This document shows positions 18,010 through 27,536 of a stretch of 64,000 bases of DNA, in pieces (position 1 is the first letter of the stretch; every line of letters starts with the position of its first letter). Source of the DNA: Pseudorhodobacter aquimaris (GTDB lineage: Bacteria > Pseudomonadota > Alphaproteobacteria > Rhodobacterales > Rhodobacteraceae); NCBI RefSeq assembly GCF_001202025.1, contig NZ_LGHS01000062.1, positions 1 through 64,000 on the forward strand. Direction: 5' to 3'. The notes beneath the pieces are model-generated. The model ran no database searches and was not told where the DNA came from. It saw only the letters and a list, made by a program, of their open reading frames with translations. The position numbers were made by a program, and so were the translations under genes.

Positions 18010-19404
18010 TTATCCTTTTGCCGTGGTCAGCCGGTCCAGAACGCGCGCCCAGGACCGGATGCCTTTTTGAAAGCTTTGCAGGTCGTATTTCTCATTCGGG
18101 GAATGGATCTGGTCATCGTCCTTGGCAAAGCCGATCAGCATCGCATCCATATCCAGATAGGTCTTGAAGTAGCCCGCAATCGGGATCGACCCGCCACAAC
18201 CGACATAGGCAGCGGCGGTGCCCCATTCCTCGGTCAGGGCGGCGCGGGCGGGCTCAAACGCGGGGTTTTCCACGCTCATCTGGCCTGCGGGGCTGTCGCC
18301 ATGGGCGGAAAACTCTGCGGTGCAATCGGGCGGAAGCTGGGCCGTGACATAGGCGCGAAAGGCCTCGCGGATGGCCAGCGGGTCTTGTTGGCCGACAAGG
18401 CGGAAGCTGATCTTGGCATGGGCCTCGGCGGGCAGCACGGTTTTGAAGCCGTCGCCGGTATAGCCGCCCCAGATGCCGTTCACCTCACATGTCGGGCGTG
18501 ACCATAGCATTTCCAATGGCGTGCGGTCGGTTTCCCCCGCAGGAACGGACAGGCCGACATCGCCCAGAAAGCGTGCGTGATCAAAAGCGAGGCCCTGCCA
18601 CTGGGCACGCATTTCGTCCGACAGTTCCGGCACGCCGTCGTAAAATCCCGGAAGGGTGATACGGCCGGTATCATCATGCAGCCCCGCGATGATCTGCGAC
18701 AGCAGGCGGATCGGGTTCATCGCCAGCCCGCCATACATGCCGGAATGGAGGTCTTTGCTGGCGGCTTTGATAGTGACTTCTTCACCGAGCAATCCGCGCA
18801 GCATGGTCACGATCGACGGGGTTTGGGACTGGAACAGCCCTGTATCGCAAATCAGGGCGACATCGGCGCGCAGTTCCTCGGCGTTTTCCTGCATGAACGG
18901 GATCAGCGAGGGAGACCCCGACTCTTCTTCGCCCTCAAGGAAAATCGTCAGACGGCAGGGCAGGCGGCCATGTTCGGCGCGCCATGCGCGGCAAGCCTCG
19001 AGGAAGGTCATTAACTGGCCTTTGTCATCCGAGGCACCGCGCCCGCGGATCACCTTGCCTGCGGGGGTATTCTCGATCTGTGGATCAAAGGGGTCACGGT
19101 CCCACAAGGAAAGTGGATCAACGGGCTGCACATCATAATGGCCGTAAAACAGCAGATGCGGTGTGCCTGCAACTTCCGGCCCGTCATAATGGGCGACGAC
19201 CATGGGGTGCCCCGGCGTTGGGCGCTTGGAGGCCTCAAACCCCAGGCCCTGCAGATCCGCAACCAGCCAATCGGCGGCACGGTCGCAATCGGCCTGATAG
19301 GCGGGATCGGTGGAGATCGACGGGATGCGCAACAGATCGAGCAAGCGGTCGGTGGCCTCGGGCAAGGCTTGGTCAATTCGGGCAAGGACGGCTTGGATGG
19401 TCAT
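18010..19404 (-). CDS. M20 family dipeptidase/peptidase
   Basis: 464 residues from ATG 19402-19404 with GGAGAG upstream; the longer frame is unsupported. Metal ligands and catalytic residues of M20 peptidases are visible: GHYDVQP, RGASDDKG, the catalytic glutamate in FLEGEEESGS, CDTG, and the last histidine in IHSPNEKYD. An inserted dimerisation domain lies between. The length and motifs fit the M20 dipeptidase group (CNDP-like), cytoplasmic enzymes that split short peptides. Probable operon with the GNAT gene downstream. Confidence 0.9.
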   Translation of the reverse strand: MTIQAVLARIDQALPEATDRLLDLLRIPSISTDPAYQADCDRAADWLVADLQGLGFEASKRPTPGHPMVVAHYDGPEVAGTPHLLFYGHYDVQPVDPLSLWDRDPFDPQIENTPAGKVIRGRGASDDKGQLMTFLEACRAWRAEHGRLPCRLTIFLEGEEESGSPSLIPFMQENAEELRADVALICDTGLFQSQTPSIVTMLRGLLGEEVTIKAASKDLHSGMYGGLAMNPIRLLSQIIAGLHDDTGRITLPGFYDGVPELSDEMRAQWQGLAFDHARFLGDVGLSVPAGETDRTPLEMLWSRPTCEVNGIWGGYTGDGFKTVLPAEAHAKISFRLVGQQDPLAIREAFRAYVTAQLPPDCTAEFSAHGDSPAGQMSVENPAFEPARAALTEEWGTAAAYVGCGGSIPIAGYFKTYLDMDAMLIGFAKDDDQIHSPNEKYDLQSFQKGIRSWARVLDRLTTAKG

Positions 19405-19527
19405 GGCGCTCTCCGGTTTTTGATATTTTGCGCAAGGTAACAGCAACGCGGCCCCTGTCCAGAGGGGGCAAGATCGGGTAAAGCCAGCGCAGAATGGGTT
19501 TTGACGACAAAGGCGGGGTGTTTGGTG

Positions 19528-20118
19528 ATGTTGCAATCAGGTAAGGCGTTGATCTGTGCGGGCTTGGGGCTTGCTCTATGCTCGGGGGCGGTGCTGGCCG
19601 AACCATTAACGGGCAAACAGGCGGCCAAACAACTTTATTCCGCCAAAAGATCAGAGGTGCAGATGTTGGCGGTCGCAGGGCTATCGGTTGAGCATTCCGC
19701 GCTTTTGGCCGGTGTGGTCAAGGATTACGCCTATTACGCCGCCGCCGCGATTGCGCCCGAAGAGGAACTTTTGAAATCCGAGGCGACGACACTTGTTGCC
19801 AACCATCACAGCGTTGAGGCAGCTTCGGCGGCGGCGCTGGCGGGGTGCAATACCTTGCGTAAATCGGCGACCGAATGCGTGATTGCTGCCATTGTGCGGC
19901 CCAAAGGATGGGAGTCGCGCGTCTTGCAGTTGTCAGTTGAGGGCACGGTTGCGATGGCAGAGGATTACGGTCGCCGTGGCGGGCGTGCGCTGGCGACATC
20001 GGCCACAACCGGCTTTTTTGCCTTGGGCAAAGGGGCGCAGGCACAGGCAGGCGCGCTAAGGGATTGTGCCGATAAGGGCGCAGATGACTGCAAAGTTGTG
20101 GTTGCCGATCCCGAATAA
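19528..20118 (+). CDS. putative secreted protein upstream of hemA
   Basis: 196 residues from ATG 19528. A signal peptide is clear (KALICAGLGLALCSGAVLA, cleavage near LAEP). The mature part is alanine-rich with three or four cysteines (AGCNTLRKSATEC, RDCADKGADDC) that could form disulfides. Genes in this position in relatives are sometimes named 5-aminolevulic acid synthase, evidently by transfer from the neighbouring hemA; nothing in this protein supports an ALA synthase function. A strong terminator separates it from hemA. Function unknown. Confidence 0.72.
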   Translation: MLQSGKALICAGLGLALCSGAVLAEPLTGKQAAKQLYSAKRSEVQMLAVAGLSVEHSALLAGVVKDYAYYAAAAIAPEEELLKSEATTLVANHHSVEAASAAALAGCNTLRKSATECVIAAIVRPKGWESRVLQLSVEGTVAMAEDYGRRGGRALATSATTGFFALGKGAQAQAGALRDCADKGADDCKVVVADPE

Positions 20119-20130
20119 CCAGAAATTTGA

Positions 20131-20163
20131 CGAAAGGGGGCGGCAAATTGCCCCCTTTCGTTT
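20131..20163 (+). terminator. intrinsic terminator before hemA
   Basis: CGAAAGGGGGC (20131-20141) pairs perfectly with GCCCCCTTTCG (20150-20160) across an 8-base loop and is followed by TTT. It closes the secreted-protein gene and insulates hemA. Confidence 0.88.
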
Positions 20164-20170
20164 ATAAGCC

Positions 20171-20184
20171 TTGATAAGTATCAA
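20171..20184. promoter_or_regulatory. FNR/FnrL box upstream of hemA
   Basis: TTGATAAGTATCAA is a perfect TTGAT-N4-ATCAA FNR site, 82 bases before the hemA start. In Rhodobacter, FnrL controls hemA in response to oxygen, matching this arrangement. Confidence 0.88.
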
Positions 20185-20266
20185 AGCGCCATACCGTTTA
20201 CCGGCGTAAATTGGCCTTAACCTGCTGTAAACGTCATGATTCGGGCAGGAAAAGCTGGAGATGAAG

Positions 20267-21490
20267 ATGAATTATGATGCCGCCCTCGACACCGCCCTCG
20301 ACCGTTTGCACGAAGAGGGGCGCTATCGCACTTTCATCGATATTGAACGACACAAAGGTGCCTATCCTGCTGCGATTTGGCGCAAACCGGATGGGGAGCA
20401 GCGCAAGATTACGGTCTGGTGCGGCAATGATTACCTCGGCATGGGGCAAAATCCAGTTGTGCTGGACGCGATGAAAGAGGCGCTGGATGCCACGGGCGCA
20501 GGCTCTGGTGGGACGCGCAATATTTCGGGCACGACCGTCTATCACAACCGGCTTGAGGCCGAACTGGCCGATCTGCATGGGAAAGAGGCCGCTTTGGTCT
20601 TTACCTCGGCCTATAACGCCAATGATGCGACGCTTTCGACCCTGCCCAAGCTGTTTCCGGGGCTGATCATCTATTCGGATGCCCTGAACCACGCCTCGAT
20701 GATCGAGGGTGTGCGCCGCAATGGCGGGGCCAAGCGGATTTTCCGTCATAACGACGTGGCGCATTTGCGCGAATTGATGGCTGCCGATGATCCGGCCGCA
20801 CCAAAACTGATTGCATTTGAATCGATTTATTCGATGGATGGCGATTTTGGGCCAATTGAGGCGATTTGTGACGCGGCTGATGAATTCGGCGCGCTGACCT
20901 ATATCGATGAGGTTCACGCCGTGGGCATGTATGGCCCGCGCGGCGCAGGGGTGGCCGAGCGTGACGGGTTGATGGGGCGTATTGATATCATTAATGCCAC
21001 GCTGGCCAAGGCATATGGGGTTGCGGGTGGCTATATCGCGGCTTCGGCCAAGATGTGCGATGCGGTGCGGTCCTATGCGCCGGGGTTCATCTTTACGTCT
21101 TCGATGCCGCCTGCGGTTGCTGCGGGGGCTGCGGCCTCGGTGCGGCATCTGAAATCCGCGCAGCATTTGCGTGACAGCCAGCAGCTTCATGCGCGGATTC
21201 TCAAGAGCCGGCTTAAGGCGATCGGTCTGCCATTGATCGACCACGGCAGCCATATCGTGCCGGTGCATGTTGGCGATCCGGTGCATTGTAAGGCGCTGTC
21301 TGATATGTTGCTGGAGCAATTCGGCATCTATGTGCAACCGATCAACTTCCCCACTGTGCCCCGCGGGACAGAGCGGCTTCGTTTTACCCCGTCGCCGGTG
21401 CATGATGCGGCCCAGATTGACGCATTGGTTAAGGCGATGGATAAACTTTGGCAGCAATGTGCGCTAAATCGTGCCGAGTTGACGGCTTGA
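20267..21490 (+). CDS. hemA: 5-aminolevulinate synthase
   Basis: 407 residues from the second ATG (20267), which has CTGGAG at good distance and matches the start and length of Rhodobacter HemA; an ATG two codons earlier is too close to that site. The enzyme condenses glycine and succinyl-CoA with PLP, the first step of tetrapyrrole synthesis by the C4 route. Key parts: substrate loop [30 protein letters not shown] with the cofactor aspartate, PLP lysine K248 in [14 protein letters not shown], and FTSSMPP. Under FnrL control by the box at 20171. Confidence 0.97.
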   Translation: MNYDAALDTALDRLHEEGRYRTFIDIERHKGAYPAAIWRKPDGEQRKITVWCGNDYLGMGQNPVVLDAMKEALDATGAGSGGTRNISGTTVYHNRLEAELADLHGKEAALVFTSAYNANDATLSTLPKLFPGLIIYSDALNHASMIEGVRRNGGAKRIFRHNDVAHLRELMAADDPAAPKLIAFESIYSMDGDFGPIEAICDAADEFGALTYIDEVHAVGMYGPRGAGVAERDGLMGRIDIINATLAKAYGVAGGYIAASAKMCDAVRSYAPGFIFTSSMPPAVAAGAAASVRHLKSAQHLRDSQQLHARILKSRLKAIGLPLIDHGSHIVPVHVGDPVHCKALSDMLLEQFGIYVQPINFPTVPRGTERLRFTPSPVHDAAQIDALVKAMDKLWQQCALNRAELTA

Positions 21491-21607
21491 TTTATATCTA
21501 GATGTGCTATTTGGATTGTAATGTGCTACTATAGGGGCAATACGATAGCGTCGAGTCGGTGATACGACTCAGGCGCAGAAGATGGGGCAGAAAACGAGGC
21601 ATACTTG

Positions 21608-22822
21608 ATGATCGGCCGAAGGAAAGTACCTTCGACGTCCGAAAGCGACAAGCCCAAGGGCTTTGACGATTTCGAGCTACGTCTGGGCGACCTTATGCGC
21701 GGGGAGCGCGCAACCTTGGGCAAGTCATTGCTGGATGTTCAACGAGAGTTGAAGGTCAAGGCAACCTATATTGCTGCCATCGAAAACTGCGACACCTCTG
21801 CTTTTGAAACCCAAGGGTTTGTGGCCGGTTATGTGCGGTCCTATTCGCGCTATCTTGGCATGGACCCTGATTGGGCCTATGCGAAGTTTTGCCGTGAGGC
21901 GAATTTCACCCTGGCGCATGGCATGTCGGTTGAGGCATCCCCCGCCCGGCTGACCAAGGCGCGCAGCCGCGTGCAGGATTTTGGCGACCCCTTGGCAAAT
22001 CCTAATGCGACCTTCGTTCCGCGCAGTGAGTCGCTGTTCTCGCGTGTGGAGCCGGGCGCTGTCGGGTCTTTGTTGGTCTTGCTCGGGCTGATCGGTGGTT
22101 TGGGCTATGGCGGCTGGTCTGTCTTGCAAGAGGTGCAGCGCGTACAGCTTGCCCCCGTAGATCAGGCACCCCAAGTCATCGCTGAAATCGACCCCCTGGG
22201 CAATGTGCAAGGCGTGGCCCCGGTGGTCCGTTCGGCTCCGGAAAGCCAGACGGTCGAGGAAACTTCAACCTCAATCGCTGCCAATACGCAAATGCCGGTC
22301 CGATCTGACCGGCTATATCGTCCTCAAGCGCTGGATGTTCCTGTGCTGACCTCGCGTGACGGGCCGATTGCCGCGATTGATCCGCAGCGCCAAGCAATTG
22401 CGCAGTTGGTGGCCGAAGTGGCAGGCGCGCCCGAAACCGTTTCGGTTGAAAACGAAGTGCAGGTCGTCGCTGCTGATCCCAATATCGTTGAAATTCTGGC
22501 CGTGCGCCCGTCTTGGGTGCGGGTTTCCTCGGCAGATGGGACCGTGTTGCTGGAAAAAGTTCTTGATTCCTGTGAACGCTATACCGTGCCGCTGATGGAT
22601 GCTGCACCTGTGCTGCGCGCGGGCAATTCCGGTTCGGTCTATTTCACCGTCAATGGCAAGACGTTTGGCCCCTCGGCACCGGGTGCGCAGGTTGTCAAAA
22701 ATGTGGTGCTGACGGCGGATGCGGTTCAGGGAAAATTCCCGAATGTAGAGACTGGGCAATCCGTGGCCGTGGCTGATGCCAATAACGCAATGGTGCTTTG
22801 CCCCTCCAGCCCGTCTTTGTGA
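21608..22822 (+). CDS. RodZ-like protein: cytoplasmic HTH, one membrane helix, periplasmic DUF4115
   Basis: 404 residues from ATG 21608 (a TTG one codon earlier is less likely). A Cro/CI-type helix-turn-helix region (about 23-100: FELRLGDLMRGERATLGKSLLDV, KATYIAAIENCDTSAFE, FVAGYVRSYSRYLG) is followed by a linker, a transmembrane helix near 150 (GSLLVLLGLIGGLGYGGW), a long disordered stretch and a C-terminal DUF4115 domain (VRPSWVRVSSADGTVLLEKVLDSC). This is the architecture of RodZ, which links MreB to the cell-wall machinery. Here it precedes ispG, as RodZ often does. MreB contact residues were not checked. Confidence 0.85.
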   Translation: MIGRRKVPSTSESDKPKGFDDFELRLGDLMRGERATLGKSLLDVQRELKVKATYIAAIENCDTSAFETQGFVAGYVRSYSRYLGMDPDWAYAKFCREANFTLAHGMSVEASPARLTKARSRVQDFGDPLANPNATFVPRSESLFSRVEPGAVGSLLVLLGLIGGLGYGGWSVLQEVQRVQLAPVDQAPQVIAEIDPLGNVQGVAPVVRSAPESQTVEETSTSIAANTQMPVRSDRLYRPQALDVPVLTSRDGPIAAIDPQRQAIAQLVAEVAGAPETVSVENEVQVVAADPNIVEILAVRPSWVRVSSADGTVLLEKVLDSCERYTVPLMDAAPVLRAGNSGSVYFTVNGKTFGPSAPGAQVVKNVVLTADAVQGKFPNVETGQSVAVADANNAMVLCPSSPSL

Positions 22823-22896
22823 TCAAGCAAACGGTTGCCTTTTGGCCACTTTCCCCCTAGCCAATGGGGACGCAATTCCCTTGGCCCGAGTATCCA

Positions 22897-24030
22897 ATGA
22901 CCCATAATCCAATTCGTCCATGGCGCAATATTGAACGTCGCAAATCCCGCCAGATCATGGTGGGCAAGGTCGCTGTTGGCGGGGATGCCCCGATTTCGGT
23001 CCAGACGATGACCAATACGTTGACCACCGACATCAAGGCCACGATTGCGCAGGTGCAGCGTGCCGCCGACGCGGGGGCCGATATTGTGCGCGTCTCGGCA
23101 CCCGACCGCGAAAGCGCGCTGGCTCTGCGTGAGATTTGCCGTGAATCCCCCGTGCCCATCGTTGCCGACATCCATTTCCACTATAAGCGCGCGATTGAGG
23201 CGGCAGAGGCGGGGGCGGCCTGTCTTCGGATCAATCCCGGCAATATCGGGGATGCCGCCCGTGTGCGCGAAGTGGTCAAGGCCGCAAAAGATCATGGATG
23301 TTCGATCCGGATTGGTGTCAATGCCGGCTCACTGGAACGCCATCTGCTTGATAAATACGGCGAACCTTGCCCTGATGCGATGGTCGAATCCGGTTTGGAC
23401 CATATCAAATTGCTGCAAGACAATGATTTTCATGAATATAAGATCAGCGTCAAAGCCTCGGACGTCTTTATGTCTGCGGCTGCTTACACCCAACTTGCCG
23501 CTGTGACTGACGCGCCGATCCATCTTGGCATCACTGAGGCGGGTGGTCTGCAATCTGGCACGGTCAAATCCGCCATCGGCCTTGGCAATCTGCTTTGGTC
23601 GGGGATTGGTGATACCATCCGCGTGTCGCTGTCGGCTGATCCCGAAGCAGACGTAAAGGTCGGGTTCGAGATCCTGAAATCCCTTGGCTTGCGCCACCGG
23701 GGTGTCACGATCATCTCCTGCCCGTCCTGTGCGCGGCAGGGGTTCGACGTGATCAAAACCGTGACCGAGCTGGAGGACCGTCTGTCCCATGTCACCACCT
23801 CGATGAGCCTGAGCATCATTGGCTGTGTCGTCAACGGTCCCGGAGAGGCGCTGTTGACGGATATCGGCTTTACCGGTGGTGGTGCGGGGTCGGGCATGGT
23901 CTATCTTGCGGGCAAGCAAAGCCACAAGCTGGGCAATGAGGCGATGATCGACCATATTGTCGAACTTGTCGAAAAGCGCGCGGCAGAGCTGGACGCCGAC
24001 AAAGATCCGACTGAACCGGCTGGTAAATAG
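22897..24030 (+). CDS. ispG: 4-hydroxy-3-methylbut-2-en-1-yl diphosphate synthase
   Basis: 377 residues from ATG 22897. IspG reduces MEcPP to HMBPP in the MEP isoprenoid pathway with a [4Fe-4S] cluster. The TIM barrel starts with [18 protein letters not shown] and [25 protein letters not shown] and INPGNIGD follow. The cluster ligands are in [10 protein letters not shown] and in [11 protein letters not shown] with its following glutamate. It lies 74 bases after the RodZ-like gene, the usual rodZ-ispG neighbourhood. Confidence 0.95.
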   Translation: MTHNPIRPWRNIERRKSRQIMVGKVAVGGDAPISVQTMTNTLTTDIKATIAQVQRAADAGADIVRVSAPDRESALALREICRESPVPIVADIHFHYKRAIEAAEAGAACLRINPGNIGDAARVREVVKAAKDHGCSIRIGVNAGSLERHLLDKYGEPCPDAMVESGLDHIKLLQDNDFHEYKISVKASDVFMSAAAYTQLAAVTDAPIHLGITEAGGLQSGTVKSAIGLGNLLWSGIGDTIRVSLSADPEADVKVGFEILKSLGLRHRGVTIISCPSCARQGFDVIKTVTELEDRLSHVTTSMSLSIIGCVVNGPGEALLTDIGFTGGGAGSGMVYLAGKQSHKLGNEAMIDHIVELVEKRAAELDADKDPTEPAGK

Positions 24031-24063
24031 GGGTGCGCCGGGGGCTTACCCCCGGCCAAACAT

Positions 24064-24807
24064 TCAGCCCTCGCGCTGGCCTTCGACAATCTGGCGCATA
24101 CCGTCCAGCGGCACATAGCCACGCACCAAGGTATTGTCGATCACGAAGGTCGGTGTGCCATTGATGGCCAAACGCTGGGCAAGGGCGCGGTTTGCATCGA
24201 TCACGGCAGTAACTTCGGCGGATGTCATATGCGCCAGGACCGCGTCGACATCCGCAAGTCCCGCATCTTTCCCGATGCTGGCAAGGTTATCCGGCGTCAC
24301 CTCACCGCGCATCACCATCAGCGCGTCATGCACCTTTTCATAGGCCGCCGCTCCGTCCATCTGCAAGACCGCAATCGCAAAGCGTGAGGCCAAGTCGGAT
24401 TGTTCGCCCAGAATAGGGAACTCTTTGACTACAAAGCGGATATTGCCATCGGATGACACCAGCTCTGCCACATCCTCAAAGGCTTTCTTGCAATAGCCGC
24501 AGCGATAATCCATGAATTCCACCACAGTGATATCGCCATTGGGATTACCGCCGACCCAGCTTGCGGGATCGTTGAAAATCTCGTCTTTGTTGGTTTCAAG
24601 CATGGCCAGATCATCGGCCACTGCATCGCTGTTGCGGCGCTCTTCGAGGATGGCAAAGACCTCCATCAGCACTTCGGGCTCTTCCAGCAGATAGGCGCGT
24701 ACCTCGGCGCGGAAATCGGCGCGCTCGGCATCCGACAGCTTGCTTTGCGCGAAGGCGGGCGGGGCAAGGGCCAATGCGAGGGCCGTGGTGGCAAGCAGCT
24801 TGTTCAT
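24064..24807 (-). CDS. DsbA family periplasmic thiol-disulfide oxidoreductase
   Basis: 247 residues from ATG 24805-24807, with GGAG upstream. Signal peptide MNKLLATTALALALAPPAFA, then an N-terminal helical part (about 25-85), then a thioredoxin fold with CGYC (C103-C106) after VVEFMDYR. The cis-proline is in NGTPTFVI. The order matches the Com1/DsbA-like (thioredoxin_4) family of alphaproteobacteria. It could act as oxidase or as isomerase/reductase; the CGYC dipeptide alone does not decide. Divergent from the aminotransferase gene. Confidence 0.9.
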   Translation of the reverse strand: MNKLLATTALALALAPPAFAQSKLSDAERADFRAEVRAYLLEEPEVLMEVFAILEERRNSDAVADDLAMLETNKDEIFNDPASWVGGNPNGDITVVEFMDYRCGYCKKAFEDVAELVSSDGNIRFVVKEFPILGEQSDLASRFAIAVLQMDGAAAYEKVHDALMVMRGEVTPDNLASIGKDAGLADVDAVLAHMTSAEVTAVIDANRALAQRLAINGTPTFVIDNTLVRGYVPLDGMRQIVEGQREG

Positions 24808-24994
24808 AATGTACTCCGATGTGGTGGCACCTGTGGCGCCATGTCTGGTTGACCTTGCCCCCTCATGCCCGATTGCGGGGGGGGAGGGCAACCAAATTGC
24901 CCGTGATAATTCGGCGCAGTGCCAAAGGTTTGACGATATTGCGGCCACTCTGTAAGGGATGTGGCAATGCACAGACAGCTTTGAAGACGGGGAT

Positions 24995-26164
24995 ATGACA
25001 GTGGCAAAAAGCCTGAGACAATCACAGCGCGGGGCGGTTGATCCCTTTATCGTGATGGATGTGATGGAGGCCGCGCGCGCTGCCGAGGCCGCAGGGCGCA
25101 GCATTATCCATATGGAGGTCGGTCAGCCCGGAACCGGCGCGGCCCAAGGAGCGCGTGATGCCTTGACCGCGGCAATGGGGCAGGGCGCGCTTGGCTATAC
25201 GGTGGCGCTTGGCCTGCCGGAATTGCGCGCAGGCATCGCGGGGCTTTACAAACGTTGGTATGATGTGGAGCTTGATCCCAGCCGCGTGATTGTCACGACC
25301 GGCTCTTCTTCGGGGTTCTTGTTGGCTTTTACATCGCTGTTTGACGCGGGCGAAAAGGTTGGTCTGGGGGAACCCGGCTATCCCTCTTATCGGCAGATCC
25401 TGCGCGCCTTGTCGCTGACGCCGGTGGGCATCCCGACCCGTGCTGAAAACCGGCTGCAACCCGTGCTGGATGATTTGGCGGGTGTGGATATGTCAGGGCT
25501 TATCGTTGCAAGTCCAGGCAATCCTTCGGGCACCATGCTGGACCACGCCGCGCTCAAGGCGTTGATGGATCATTGCCGCGACCATGACATCGCCTTCATC
25601 TCGGACGAGATTTACCACGGGCTGCATTACGGCGATCGGGCGGTCACGGCGCTGGAGATCAGCGATGATGCCTATGTCATCAACTCCTTTTCCAAGTATT
25701 TCAGCATGACCGGCTGGCGCATCGGCTGGATGGTGGTGCCGCAATCGCATGTGCGCCGCGTGGAACGTCTGGCACAGAACATGTTTATCTGCCCGCCCCA
25801 TGCCAGCCAGATTGCCGCCCTTGCAGCATTGGATTGCATCGATGAAATGGAGGCAAACCGCGCCGTCTATGCCAAGAACCGTGCTCTGATGATAGAGGGG
25901 CTGCGCGAGGCCGGTTTCACCAAGATAGCCCCGCCCGATGGCGCGTTTTATGTCTATGCCGATGTGTCGGAGTTGACCGATGACAGCTTGAAGTTCTGCT
26001 CGATGATCCTCGGGCAGGCGGGGGTCGCGGTGACGCCGGGGCTCGACTTCGATCCGGTTCGGGGCAAACATACGCTGCGCTTTTCCTATGCCCGCAGCAC
26101 GGCTGAGATCGAAGAGGGCATCGCCCGGCTAAAGGGCTTTATGGTGGGCTATATCAAGCCGTGA
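24995..26164 (+). CDS. PLP-dependent aminotransferase, class I/II
   Basis: 389 residues from ATG 24995. The fold type I order is visible: HMEVGQPGTG substrate loop, GYTVALGLPELR, SPGNPSGT, ISDEIYHGLHYG with the cofactor aspartate, the PLP lysine in NSFSKYFSMTGWRIGW, and the carboxylate-binding arginine in LRFSYARS. It resembles aspartate/aromatic aminotransferases of subgroup I; the amino acid cannot be named from sequence. It stands alone before amiC. Confidence 0.88.
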   Translation: MTVAKSLRQSQRGAVDPFIVMDVMEAARAAEAAGRSIIHMEVGQPGTGAAQGARDALTAAMGQGALGYTVALGLPELRAGIAGLYKRWYDVELDPSRVIVTTGSSSGFLLAFTSLFDAGEKVGLGEPGYPSYRQILRALSLTPVGIPTRAENRLQPVLDDLAGVDMSGLIVASPGNPSGTMLDHAALKALMDHCRDHDIAFISDEIYHGLHYGDRAVTALEISDDAYVINSFSKYFSMTGWRIGWMVVPQSHVRRVERLAQNMFICPPHASQIAALAALDCIDEMEANRAVYAKNRALMIEGLREAGFTKIAPPDGAFYVYADVSELTDDSLKFCSMILGQAGVAVTPGLDFDPVRGKHTLRFSYARSTAEIEEGIARLKGFMVGYIKP

Positions 26165-26218
26165 TTTTACGCTCTTAAGCTGGTCCTAGAAGCTGTGCAA
26201 AATGAGAGGTTTGGCGTG

Positions 26219-27418
26219 ATGCGGGCAATCTTGGCGGTTTGGGCGTTGATGCTGATGGTGCTTCCCGCTTGGGGGCAAGAGCTTTCGGCCATTGCGCGGC
26301 TGGATCTGGCCGCGTCTCAGGTAGAGGACAAGGGGCGGGGGGTGGCACTTTCGCTTGCAATTTCCCAACCTGTGCCGTGGCGCGTGCGCGTGCTGGATAA
26401 CCCGCCGCGGCTGGTGCTTGATACCCGAGAGGTCGATTTCTCGCAGGTGGCAAACCTGCCGCGCGTTGGTTCGCGGGTGGTTGATCTGCGCGCGGGGGTG
26501 TTTCGCCCCGGCTGGTCGCGGCTGGTGCTGGAGCTTTCGGGACCTATGGCGGTGCAGTCGGCGACAATGCGGACCAAGGGCGCAACGCAGATCCATGTGA
26601 CCCTTGCCCCGACAGATGCTGACACATTTGCCACTTTGGCGGCGCGACCCGAACCGGAGGGCTGGGCGCTGCCCAAACCGGCAGACCTGCCGAAGGCGAT
26701 GGCGAACGGGGCGGGCCCGATGGTTGTGGTGCTTGATCCCGGCCATGGCGGGCTTGATCCGGGGGCCGAAAATGGCGTCTACCGCGAGGCGGATCTGATG
26801 CTGACCTTTGCGCGCGAGTTCAAGGAATATCTTCAACGTAGCGGCGATTACCGGGTTATCCTGACCCGGGATGATGATGTCTTTGTACCGCTTGAGGCCC
26901 GCATATCTCTTGCGCGGGCGGCGGGGGCGGATGTGCTGCTGTCGCTGCATGCCGATGCTTTGGCCGAGGGCGAGGCGACAGGGGCGACGATTTACACACT
27001 GTCAGAGGATGCGTTTGATGCGGCGAGCGAATTGCTGGCCGAGCGTCATGACCGTGATGACCTGCTTGCGGGGGTGGATCTGACCGAGCAAGATGATCTG
27101 GTCGCGAATGTCTTGATGGATATGGCGCGGGCTGAAACCACGCCTAAGGTCGCGCGGCTGGCGGAGGCGTTGAAAGGTGCCATCCAAGATGAAGGGCTGC
27201 CGATGCACCGTAAGCCAATCCAATCCGGCGGGTTCTCGGTTCTCAAAAGCCCTGATATCCCCTCGGTTTTGATTGAACTTGGCTTTTTATCATCCTCGCA
27301 GGATCTGGCGCGACTTATCGACCCGGCGTGGCGGGGGTATATGATGGCGGCGCTGCACCAAGGTCTTGCGCAATGGGCCGCGCGCGAGGCCGCCTTGGCG
27401 GGTTCTGCCAGACCCTGA
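26219..27418 (+). CDS. amiC: N-acetylmuramoyl-L-alanine amidase (AmiC type)
   Basis: 400-residue class enzyme starting MRAILAVWALMLMVLPAWGQ, a signal peptide. An AMIN domain (about 25-125) is followed by the amidase_3 domain. Zinc and catalytic residues are in VLDPGHGGLDPGA, YREADLML, LLSLHADAL and SVLIELGFLSS. The insertion EDAFDAASELLAERHDRDDLLAG resembles the regulatory helix that blocks the active site until an EnvC-type activator binds. It cuts the stem peptide from glycan strands at division. PBP1A follows about 110 bases later. Confidence 0.92.
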   Translation: MRAILAVWALMLMVLPAWGQELSAIARLDLAASQVEDKGRGVALSLAISQPVPWRVRVLDNPPRLVLDTREVDFSQVANLPRVGSRVVDLRAGVFRPGWSRLVLELSGPMAVQSATMRTKGATQIHVTLAPTDADTFATLAARPEPEGWALPKPADLPKAMANGAGPMVVVLDPGHGGLDPGAENGVYREADLMLTFAREFKEYLQRSGDYRVILTRDDDVFVPLEARISLARAAGADVLLSLHADALAEGEATGATIYTLSEDAFDAASELLAERHDRDDLLAGVDLTEQDDLVANVLMDMARAETTPKVARLAEALKGAIQDEGLPMHRKPIQSGGFSVLKSPDIPSVLIELGFLSSSQDLARLIDPAWRGYMMAALHQGLAQWAAREAALAGSARP

Positions 27419-27536
27419 ACATCGCTAACCTTGATCACGAAGAGTTGGGCAAAATTGTACTCTGCGCGCGGGCGGCGCTTTTGCTTGCAGGGCGCATAGG
27501 CTATATAGAGCAGGTCTAAACCATGGGGAAATGCGT

